Source of the DNA: Pseudomonadota bacterium
GTDB lineage: Bacteria; Pseudomonadota; Gammaproteobacteria; Xanthomonadales; Xanthomonadaceae
Length of the DNA: 13,661 bases
Assembly (NCBI GenBank): GCA_023423605.1
Contig: JAFAFF010000187.1
Span: 1 to 13,661, forward strand
Direction of reading: 5' to 3'
Shown piece by piece: positions 1 to 6,118 of this stretch. Each line of letters starts with the position of its first letter. Position 1 is the stretch's first letter. The notes beneath the pieces were generated by a model that ran no database searches, had not been told where the DNA came from, and was given only the letters and a program-made list of their open reading frames with translations. A program made the translations under genes and the position numbers.

Positions 1-1
1 C

Positions 2-190
2 TCACAGGCCTCGCTGACATGCCACATGACCAGCACCAGATACTTCATCGGCGGCGACTGCCAGATCGCTGCCAGTTGCCGAACGGACAACGGCGGCTCG
101 AAATCGAGCGCCTATCACGGGCCACACGACCGCGTCGTCAACCTGTGCAACCGCAATGGCCAGCTGGCATTGGGTTGTCCGCCGCTCTGA
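2..190 (+). CDS. C-terminal fragment of a cysteine-rich, CVNH-like protein (5' end outside window)
   Basis: The frame is open from the left edge and ends at TGA 188-190, giving 62 visible residues, so the start lies outside the window. The piece contains six cysteines and reads S-L-T-C, then I-A-A-S-C-R-T-x-x-G-G, then a run of Ser, then V-V-N-L-C-N-R-N-G-Q-L. This spacing resembles the CVNH (cyanovirin-N homology) pattern, in which S-x-x-C is followed by L-x-A-x-C-R-x-x-x-G and then I-x-N-x-x-G-x-L. Bacterial CVNH proteins are usually small, secreted and disulfide-bonded, and some bind mannose-type glycans. Secretion cannot be judged here because the N-terminus is missing. The family call is a pattern match by eye. 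The reading frame is more secure than the function. It converges on the alpha-glucosidase gene. Confidence 0.45.
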   Translation, partial: SQASLTCHMTSTRYFIGGDCQIAASCRTDNGGSKSSAYHGPHDRVVNLCNRNGQLALGCPPL

Positions 191-396
191 ACGCGGTGTC
201 GCCCCACGTCAGGAAGCCCTGAACAGATGGACTACACCCCGGTCATACCGGCTGCCGGCCGGCAGGCATCGTGAACCCGTGGGCGCGCGTCGTTGCCGTC
301 AGGCCTGTGACTTGACGACAACGCCGCGCATCCACGCGCATCAGCAGTGGCTACGCCTCGACTGACGCGGCGACGGATAATCCGGAAACCGCAGCC
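191..396. other. Intergenic spacer between convergent genes, with weak hairpins
   Basis: No credible gene is seen in this stretch. It contains a perfect 14-bp palindrome (CTGCCGGCCGGCAG, 252-265). It also contains an imperfect stem-loop at 291-323, with arms CGTTGCCGTCA and TGACGACAACG, one mismatch and an 11-nt loop. No T-tract follows the stem-loop, so terminator function for the upstream fragment is only possible. Confidence 0.3.
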
Positions 397-423
397 GGTA
401 GTGCCTCCGCGCGAAGCGCTACC
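397..423. repeat. GTAG-type REP-like palindrome overlapping the alpha-glucosidase stop codon
   Basis: The ends are GGTAGTGC (397-404) and GCGCTACC (416-423). They form inverted arms with one mismatch around a short GC-rich centre. Terminal GTAG tetranucleotides on a short palindrome are the hallmark of the SMAG/REP elements of Stenotrophomonas. On the minus strand the terminal GGTAG supplies the TAG stop (419-421) of the GH13 gene. Membership of the family is judged from the ends alone, and the core is poorly paired. Confidence 0.5.
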
Positions 424-2032
424 TTGCCTTCGCGCAGATCATCGCGTGTGCGGGCAACACGAGCTCATGGCCGTCCAGCCTGCCGTTATCCGGTCCGGGC
501 ACGGCAATCGTCTGCCAGTCGCCCGCCGGCAAGGGATGACGCACGTCCTCACCGGACAGATTGAACGCCAGCAACAACGTGGTTCCTTCATGCGTGCGCT
601 GGAACATCAGCACCGGCTCGGCACTGTCCAGAAAGCGGATGTCGCCGACCAGCAGTGCCGGTTGCGCGTGTCGCCACGCCAGGAACGCCCGGAACGCGTT
701 CAGCACCGACGCCGGGTCGCCTTCCTGCACCGCTACCGCGCGCTGCAGGTGATCCGGCGGAATCGGCAGCCACGGTTGGCCACTGGTGAAACCTGCCAGC
801 GGTGCAGGCGTCCACGGCATTGGCGTACGGCAGCCATCGCGGCCCTTGAAATTGGGCCAGAAGGTGATGCCATAGGGATCCTGCAGCGCCTCGAACGGTA
901 CGTCCGCTTCGCCCAGGCCCAGCTCTTCACCCTGGTAGAGGCAGATGGAGCCACGCAGCGAACACAGCATCGCCACCAGCATGCGTGCCAGGCGCGGGTT
1001 GGCCGGGTGGCCCCCCCAGCGGGTGACCGCACGCTCCACGTCATGGTTGGAGACCGCCCAGCAGGGCCAGCCTTCGGTCATCGCTGTTTCCAACCGCGAC
1101 ACGGTACTGCGGATGTAGTCCACGCTGTAATCGTCCACCAGCAGTTCGAAGCTGTAGCCCATGTGCAGCCGGCCGGCGCTGGTGTATTCGGCCGTGGTGG
1201 CCAGCGAATCCTCCGACGAGATTTCACCCAGGCTGACGGCACCGGGATATTCGTCCAGCAACGCACGCAGCTGTTCCAGGAACGGCAGGTTCTCCGGCTG
1301 CGTGTTGTTGTAATAGTGGTACTGGTACGCATAGGGATTATCGGCACTGAAGCCGCGCCCCACCCGCTTCTCCACCGGCTTGGCCGGGTTGTCACGCAGT
1401 TGCCGGTCGTGGAAGCAGAAGTTGATCGCATCCAGCCGGAAACCATCAACGCCGCGGTCCAGCCAGAAGCGCACGTTTTCCAGCGTGGCACGCTGCACCT
1501 CCGGGTCGTGGAAGTTGAGGTCCGGCTGCTCTGCCAGGAAGTTGTGCAGGAAATACTGTTCGCGGCGCGGCTCCCATTGCCAGGCGCAGCCACCGAACAG
1601 CGACAACCAGTTGTTGGGTGGCGTGCCGTCTTCGCGCGGGTCGGCCCACACATACCAGTTCGCCCTGGGGTTGGTACGGTCCTGCCGGCTTTCCTGGAAC
1701 CACGCATGGTCGATCGAGGTATGGCTGAGGACCTGGTCGATCACCACCTTGAGTCCCAGCCCGTGGGCCTTGGCCAACAGGCGATCGAAATCGGCCAGGG
1801 TGCCGAACAGCGGATCGATATCACGGTAATCGGCGATGTCGTAACCGAAATCCGCCATCGGTGATTTGAAGAAGGGCGATATCCAGATCGCGTCCACGCC
1901 CAGTGCCGCGATGTAGTCCAGGCGTTCGATGATGCCGGGCAGGTCGCCCACCCCATCGCCATTGGCATCCAGGAAACTGCGTGGGTAGATCTGGTAGATG
2001 ACGGCGCCGCGCCACCAGGGAGTATTGGACAT
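419..2032 (-). CDS. GH13 alpha-glucosidase (subfamily 23, XgtA-like)
   Basis: This 537-aa glycoside hydrolase family 13 enzyme should release glucose from the non-reducing ends of alpha-glucosides and may also transglucosylate. The (beta/alpha)8 barrel motifs are present in order: region I DQVLSHTS (99-106), region II GFRLDAINF with nucleophile D201, region III SLGEISSE with acid/base E270, and region IV VSNHD with D331. D201 and E270, as well as the length, match what I recall of the Xanthomonas transglucosylating alpha-glucosidase XgtA. The start is ATG at 2032. GGAGG lies just upstream, and the protein begins MSNTPWWRGAVIYQIYPRSF, the typical GH13 N-terminus. The frame runs on to 2191, but those extra 53 residues have no family character. 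No signal peptide is visible, so a cytoplasmic location is likely. It is divergent from ispB, with a candidate LacI-type operator upstream. Substrate preference (maltose, sucrose or other) cannot be read from the sequence. Confidence 0.93.
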   Translation of the reverse strand: MSNTPWWRGAVIYQIYPRSFLDANGDGVGDLPGIIERLDYIAALGVDAIWISPFFKSPMADFGYDIADYRDIDPLFGTLADFDRLLAKAHGLGLKVVIDQVLSHTSIDHAWFQESRQDRTNPRANWYVWADPREDGTPPNNWLSLFGGCAWQWEPRREQYFLHNFLAEQPDLNFHDPEVQRATLENVRFWLDRGVDGFRLDAINFCFHDRQLRDNPAKPVEKRVGRGFSADNPYAYQYHYYNNTQPENLPFLEQLRALLDEYPGAVSLGEISSEDSLATTAEYTSAGRLHMGYSFELLVDDYSVDYIRSTVSRLETAMTEGWPCWAVSNHDVERAVTRWGGHPANPRLARMLVAMLCSLRGSICLYQGEELGLGEADVPFEALQDPYGITFWPNFKGRDGCRTPMPWTPAPLAGFTSGQPWLPIPPDHLQRAVAVQEGDPASVLNAFRAFLAWRHAQPALLVGDIRFLDSAEPVLMFQRTHEGTTLLLAFNLSGEDVRHPLPAGDWQTIAVPGPDNGRLDGHELVLPAHAMICAKAR

Positions 2033-2125
2033 CGGGCCCCTCCGGCCACTGTTGGCCCATGGGGAAACACGGGCCGGAATGCATCCGGCAAAGCTTAGCG
2101 GTGCGGATGCGTGTCCAGTGATACC

Positions 2126-2139
2126 TGCATACGTATTCA
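2126..2139. promoter_or_regulatory. Candidate LacI-family operator upstream of the alpha-glucosidase gene
   Basis: TGCATACGTATTCA is a 14-bp near-palindrome with a central CG. The inner ATACGTAT is perfect and one symmetric pair is mismatched. It lies 94-107 nt upstream of the GH13 start, in the divergent spacer with ispB. Central-CG palindromes of this size are typical of LacI-family operators, and those for alpha-glucoside genes in proteobacteria often look like this. No regulator gene is in the window, so the assignment is inference. Confidence 0.4.
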
Positions 2140-2201
2140 AGGACAGCCGCTGCCCGGGCGGGAAGCCGACGCCTCTGCGCCCGCATTTCACGGCCAGCGC
2201 C

Positions 2202-2207
2202 TATAAT
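2202..2207 (+). promoter_or_regulatory. Probable -10 element of the ispB promoter
   Basis: TATAAT is a perfect sigma70 -10 hexamer in a GC-rich spacer, 28 bp upstream of the ispB ATG. The expected -35 position (about 2179-2184, GCCCGC) is a poor match. No strong ribosome binding site is seen before the ATG. A short leader of about 20 nt would result. Confidence 0.5.
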
Positions 2208-2234
2208 TGGCGTGAAGCCTTCAAGCCAGACCGC

Positions 2235-3239
2235 ATGACCATCCTCGAAGACACCCGCCCCGCCCTGGGCCTGCCCCAGATCCAGTCGCTCGCTGCCGCG
2301 GACATGGCGGCCGTCGATGCCCTGATCCGGCGTCGGCTGTCCTCGGACGTGGTGCTGATCAACCAGATCGCGGACCACATCATTTCCGCCGGTGGCAAGC
2401 GCCTGCGGCCGATGCTGGTGATGCTGGCCGGCCACGCCGCCGGCGGCAGCGGCGCCGGTGCCGAGCACCACCAGCTGGCGGCCATCATCGAGTTCATCCA
2501 TACCTCCACCCTGCTGCACGACGACGTGGTGGACGAATCCAGCCTGCGCCGCGGCCGCAGCACCGCCAATGCGTTGTGGGGCAATGCGCCGAGCGTGCTG
2601 GTGGGCGATTTCCTGTATTCGCGCAGTTTTCAGTTGATGGTGGAGCTGGACCGCATGCCGGTGATGCGGATCCTCGCCGACACCACCAACCGCATCGCCG
2701 AAGGTGAGGTGCTGCAGCTGCTGCACGTGCATAACCCGGACACCGACGAAGCCGCCTACCTGCGCGTGATCGAGCGCAAGACGGCGGTGCTGTTCGCTGC
2801 CGGTACCCGGCTGGGCGCGCTGGCCAGCGGCGTGGACGAAGCCGTGCAGCAGGCGCTGTACGATTACGGCATGAACCTGGGCTATGCCTTCCAGATAGCC
2901 GACGACGTGCTGGATTATTCGGCCAACGCGGACGAACTGGGCAAGAACCTGGGCGACGACCTGGCTGAAGGCAAGGCGACCCTGCCGCTGATCCACGCCA
3001 TGGCCCATTCCGATGAAGCCACGCGCCAGCGCCTGCGCGCGATCGTGCAGGAGGGCGATGCCTCCGCGATGCCGGAAGTGCTGGCAGCGATCCGCGCCAC
3101 CGGTGGACTGGACTACAGCCGACGCCGCGCCGAGGAATATGCCGACGCCGCCGAGCGCACCCTTGATGCCCTGCCCGACAACGACGCCATCGCCGCCCTG
3201 CGCGGCCTGGCCCGCTACGCCGTCCAGCGCAGCCACTAG
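2235..3239 (+). CDS. ispB: Octaprenyl/polyprenyl diphosphate synthase
   Basis: This 334-aa trans-prenyltransferase condenses isopentenyl diphosphate onto an allylic primer to build the C40 chain of ubiquinone. It has GGKRLRP (53-59), the first Asp-rich motif DDVVD (96-100) followed by ESSLRRG, GEVLQL, and the second Asp-rich motif DDVLD (223-227) followed by GKNLGDDLAEGK. These blocks line up closely with E. coli IspB. Small residues rather than aromatics precede the first Asp-rich motif, which fits a long-chain product, and Q-8 is usual in Xanthomonadaceae. The start at ATG 2235 gives the family's usual length, and the upstream in-frame extension overlaps the promoter. It is probably monocistronic, running into the large hairpin directly after its stop. 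Chain length itself is inferred. Confidence 0.93.
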   Translation: MTILEDTRPALGLPQIQSLAAADMAAVDALIRRRLSSDVVLINQIADHIISAGGKRLRPMLVMLAGHAAGGSGAGAEHHQLAAIIEFIHTSTLLHDDVVDESSLRRGRSTANALWGNAPSVLVGDFLYSRSFQLMVELDRMPVMRILADTTNRIAEGEVLQLLHVHNPDTDEAAYLRVIERKTAVLFAAGTRLGALASGVDEAVQQALYDYGMNLGYAFQIADDVLDYSANADELGKNLGDDLAEGKATLPLIHAMAHSDEATRQRLRAIVQEGDASAMPEVLAAIRATGGLDYSRRRAEEYADAAERTLDALPDNDAIAALRGLARYAVQRSH

Positions 3240-3293
3240 AAAAAGGGGGACGGAGGCAGTTAATTGAAATTAACCGCCTCCGTCCCCCTTTTT
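3240..3293. terminator. Bidirectional intrinsic terminator between ispB and murD2
   Basis: The arms 3240-3265 and 3268-3293 pair over 26 positions with one mismatch (A3258 against C3275). In practice the loop is about 4 nt. The stem opens with five A, then GGGGGACGGAGGC, and closes with the complement and five T (six in total). Each strand therefore reads as a GC-rich hairpin followed by a T-tract. It begins one base after the ispB stop and ends directly against the murD2 stop, so it serves both convergent genes. Confidence 0.88.
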
Positions 3294-4700
3294 TCAAAGG
3301 CCGAGGCCGGGGATGGTGGTGATGGCGTCGGGATCGAAGCCGGCCAGGATGGCGAAGTGACGGCCGCGGGCGACATAGTCGCGATAGGCTCCGAAGCTTG
3401 GCGCGCCGGGCGACAGCAGCACCACGCCGCCTGCGCCGCCCAGCGCCTGGCGTGCCAGCGCCACCGCTTCGGGCAGGTCGTGCGCGGCATGCAGGCCAAA
3501 GCGCCCCGCATCCGCCAGCGGCTGCAGCAGCGCGTGGATGCGCGGGCCGTTCGCCCCCATCGTCACGATCTCCACCGGTGCCTCACCCTCTGCCATGTGC
3601 TGGACGAAACCGCCCCAGTCCAGGCCGCGGTCGTGGCCTCCCACCAGCAGCGCGATCCGCTGCCCGCCAAAGCATTCCAGCGCCGCCAGGCTGGCATGTG
3701 GAGTGGTGCTGATCGAATCGTTGACGTACCGCATGCCGTCGCGCGCACCCAGCACCTGCAGGCGGTTCGGCAACGGCCGGAAGGATTGCGCCGCCGGTGC
3801 CATCGCTTCGGCATCCAGGCCCAGCGCTTCCAGGGCGGCCAACACCGCACACAGGTTGCCACGGTTGTGCCGGCCCGGCAGCGGGGTATCGCGGGTATCG
3901 AACACCGCCCGCTCGCCACGGTGCACCACGTCGCCGCGCATGTGCCAGCCTGCGGGCTGGTTGAACCACACCACGTCGCTTCCCGGCAGCGACAGCGAAG
4001 CCAGATGCGGATCGGCGGCATTCAACACCGCCACCCGCGGTGCCGCTGCCGTCACCAGCTGCAGCTTGTCCTCGATATAACGCTGCTCGCTGCCATGCCA
4101 GTCCAGATGTTCGGGGAACAGGTTCAACACCACCGCCACCTGCGGGTGCGCACCGCTGCGCGCCACCTCACCGGTCTGGTAGCTGGACAGTTCCACCGCC
4201 CAGTACTCCGGAGCCGGCCGTGCATCGAACACTTCCAGCAACGGCAGGCCGATGTTGCCGGCCAGGCCGGTGCGATGTCCTGCCGCCCGCAGCAGGTGCG
4301 CCAGCAGCGCCGTGGTGGTGCTTTTGCCCTTGGTACCGGTCACGCAGATGGCGTTGCGCACCACGCCATCGTCGCCTGCGTGTTCGGCGAACCACAGCGC
4401 GGTGCCACCGATGAACCGGGTGCCCCGCGAAGCGGCGGCAACGGCGATCGGCTGGTAGGGGCTGATGCCCGGCGACTTGATGACCACCTGGAACGCGGCC
4501 AGCGCGTCGGCGTCGGGCTCGCCGCGCACGTCCAGCGCACCTGCGGTTTCGGCGCGCGCCGCATCGACCTCCGCGGGCGGGCAGAACAGCGTCAGGGGCA
4601 GCGCAGGCAGGCGCGCCTGCAGCAGCGCGAACGCTGCGTGGCCTTCGCGTCCCCAGCCCCACAGGGCGACACGCTGGCCCTCAAGCTGCGAAATCTTCAC
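3294..4700 (-). CDS. murD2: UDP-N-acetylmuramoyl-L-alanine--L-glutamate ligase
   Basis: This 468-aa cytoplasmic Mur ligase adds L-Glu, not D-Glu, to UDP-MurNAc-L-Ala. MurL then epimerises the new residue. The Mur architecture is clear: N-terminal UDP-binding region with KSPGIS (75-80), ATP-binding P-loop GTKGKST (122-128), SSYQTG (172-177), [11 protein letters not shown] (193-203), K212 at the place of the carbamylated lysine of MurD, GRHNRGN (276-282), and C-terminal [10 protein letters not shown] (328-337) and SPGAPSFG (430-437). The assignment to MurD2 rather than canonical MurD rests on the adjacent murL and the lysine in GTKGKST, where MurD usually has GTNGKST. The start is GTG at 4700, 20 bp inside the murL 3' end, suggesting translational coupling. 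The 3' end abuts the shared terminator. Confidence 0.87.
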   Translation of the reverse strand: MKISQLEGQRVALWGWGREGHAAFALLQARLPALPLTLFCPPAEVDAARAETAGALDVRGEPDADALAAFQVVIKSPGISPYQPIAVAAASRGTRFIGGTALWFAEHAGDDGVVRNAICVTGTKGKSTTTALLAHLLRAAGHRTGLAGNIGLPLLEVFDARPAPEYWAVELSSYQTGEVARSGAHPQVAVVLNLFPEHLDWHGSEQRYIEDKLQLVTAAAPRVAVLNAADPHLASLSLPGSDVVWFNQPAGWHMRGDVVHRGERAVFDTRDTPLPGRHNRGNLCAVLAALEALGLDAEAMAPAAQSFRPLPNRLQVLGARDGMRYVNDSISTTPHASLAALECFGGQRIALLVGGHDRGLDWGGFVQHMAEGEAPVEIVTMGANGPRIHALLQPLADAGRFGLHAAHDLPEAVALARQALGGAGGVVLLSPGAPSFGAYRDYVARGRHFAILAGFDPDAITTIPGLGL

Positions 4701-6033
4701 GCACGCGCTCCCATACCGCGTCCGGGATGCGATGCTCGCCCTGCAGCTCCAGCAGCGGCTCGATCGCCAGCTCGGCGGCCTCCAGCTGCGGCAGGATCTC
4801 GTTGCAGAAACGCTTCACCAGTGCGTCTTCCTTCCATTCCGCGCGGGTGGCCAGCGCCGCCATGGCCGCACGCGATTCACGGCCTTCGCCCACGCATTCG
4901 AACGGCTTGTGGTCATGGAATTCCAGCAGCGCATCGAAGCCTGCGGCCTGGTCGGCATCGTCCAGCAGGTTGCGGCCGAAGATGCGCACCAGCCGGGTCT
5001 TGGGCATGAACGGTGCCAGCGCCAGGAACACGAAGTGGCATTTCGGGCACACCCCGCACCAGCGGTTCACCGGGCGCTCGCCGAGGATGTGGAAGTTGCG
5101 GTTGCAGCTGGAAAAATGCGCGTCGTAGAAATCGGTCCGGGTGAACTGCCGCGCCACCGCCAGTTCCGACATCGGGCGCAGCAGCGAGTAGTACTGCAGG
5201 TCGGCAGCGACGAATCGCTGTACGTGCGTGCCGAACGCCTGCTCGAACGCCCAGCCCTTGGACCACTGGTGGTTCACTTCGCCGGTGCCGGGAATCTGGC
5301 TGCCATAACTGGCCGAACGTTCGTTGGAGAACACCACCTGGTCAACATCCTGCAGCAGCGCGGCCAGCACCAGGATGGCCGAGTTCACCGCGGTCACCGG
5401 AATGTGCCCGTTCCATGCACCCTGCCGGTTCAGCTCGAACAGTTCCGGCGCCAGCGAACGCCCGAGGTTCAGCGTGGGCAGCGCCGTGCGTTCGGCACAG
5501 GCGCGGATCAGCTGCGAACCACCGATCCAGGTGACCGTTTCATCCACGCCGGCGCGGCGCAGCGCTTCGATGCTGACCAGCGAATCCTTGCCGCCACCGA
5601 TGGCGACCAGCGCGTGCGCGCGCAGGCCAAGCGACGGTGCCGGCGACGGGCCGCCCTGCACCGGCAGGCGGAAACGCCCGCGCAGGTTCAGGCCATTGCG
5701 GTAAGCGAACTCGCCCAGCCCATTGAGGTAGATGTCCTCCACCAGCGCGGCGGTGTCCGCATCGATGGCGTAGCTGTCGACGGAGACCGTCTCCGGCACG
5801 CCGGCCTTGTAGTAGCTCACGCCGGCAATCAGGTGCAGCAGCTGCAGCGCGCGCTGCACGGCGGCCGCGCGCGCATCGTCGAGCACGAACGGCGCACCCG
5901 GCACGGTAACGGTTTCCACCATCTCCGGGCCGTCGTCGAAGGCATAGACCAGCCGGGCCACGCCGGTATCGGCCGCGAATTCGCAGCGGACGAAGCGGAA
6001 GCAGGAGACCTGGTGTTTGTCGAAGGCAGTCAT
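4681..6033 (-). CDS. murL: UDP-MurNAc-L-alanyl-L-glutamate epimerase
   Basis: This 450-aa enzyme is the partner of MurD2. It inverts the terminal L-Glu of UDP-MurNAc-L-Ala-L-Glu to D-Glu in an ATP- and Mg-dependent reaction, giving the normal peptidoglycan intermediate without free D-Glu. Visible features are the N-terminal [11 protein letters not shown] stretch, a PP-loop-like nucleotide motif AIGGGKDS (144-151), [10 protein letters not shown] (236-245), and a cysteine cluster made of C310 and C326-GVC-PKC (C326, C329, C332) that looks metal-binding. I chose ATG 6033, which has GACGGA upstream. An in-frame GTG at 6051 would add six residues without a better ribosome site. The 3' end overlaps murD2 by 20 bp, and lysAC ends 85 bp upstream. 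Recognition is from the Xanthomonas MurL family, and substrate specificity is inferred from that family. Confidence 0.87.
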   Translation of the reverse strand: MTAFDKHQVSCFRFVRCEFAADTGVARLVYAFDDGPEMVETVTVPGAPFVLDDARAAAVQRALQLLHLIAGVSYYKAGVPETVSVDSYAIDADTAALVEDIYLNGLGEFAYRNGLNLRGRFRLPVQGGPSPAPSLGLRAHALVAIGGGKDSLVSIEALRRAGVDETVTWIGGSQLIRACAERTALPTLNLGRSLAPELFELNRQGAWNGHIPVTAVNSAILVLAALLQDVDQVVFSNERSASYGSQIPGTGEVNHQWSKGWAFEQAFGTHVQRFVAADLQYYSLLRPMSELAVARQFTRTDFYDAHFSSCNRNFHILGERPVNRWCGVCPKCHFVFLALAPFMPKTRLVRIFGRNLLDDADQAAGFDALLEFHDHKPFECVGEGRESRAAMAALATRAEWKEDALVKRFCNEILPQLEAAELAIEPLLELQGEHRIPDAVWERVREDFAA

Positions 6034-6055
6034 GAAGTTTCCGTCAGGCACATGT

Positions 6056-6090
6056 CCGCGCCATGGCGCGGGAGAACAGATTTCCGCGCC
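6056..6090. repeat. Palindrome and alternative stem-loop in the lysAC-murL spacer
   Basis: CCGCGCCATGGCGCGG (6056-6071) is a perfect 16-bp palindrome. Its right half (GGCGCGG, 6065-6071) can instead pair with CCGCGCC (6084-6090) around a 12-nt loop. The two structures are mutually exclusive. The spacer is only 85 bp and no T-tract follows, so processing, mRNA stability or partial termination between lysAC and murL are all possible. Function is unproven. Confidence 0.35.
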
Positions 6091-6118
6091 GGGGCACGGT
6101 GGAAGCGGTGGCGCGGCG

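Noticed and set aside
347..1864. A 505-codon plus-strand frame opposite the GH13 gene
   Set aside because: It is antisense to a well-supported glycosidase and has no recognisable motif.
3294..4700. Canonical MurD (D-glutamate ligase)
   Set aside because: The overlap with murL and the GTKGKST P-loop point to MurD2. Biochemical proof would be needed to exclude D-Glu use.
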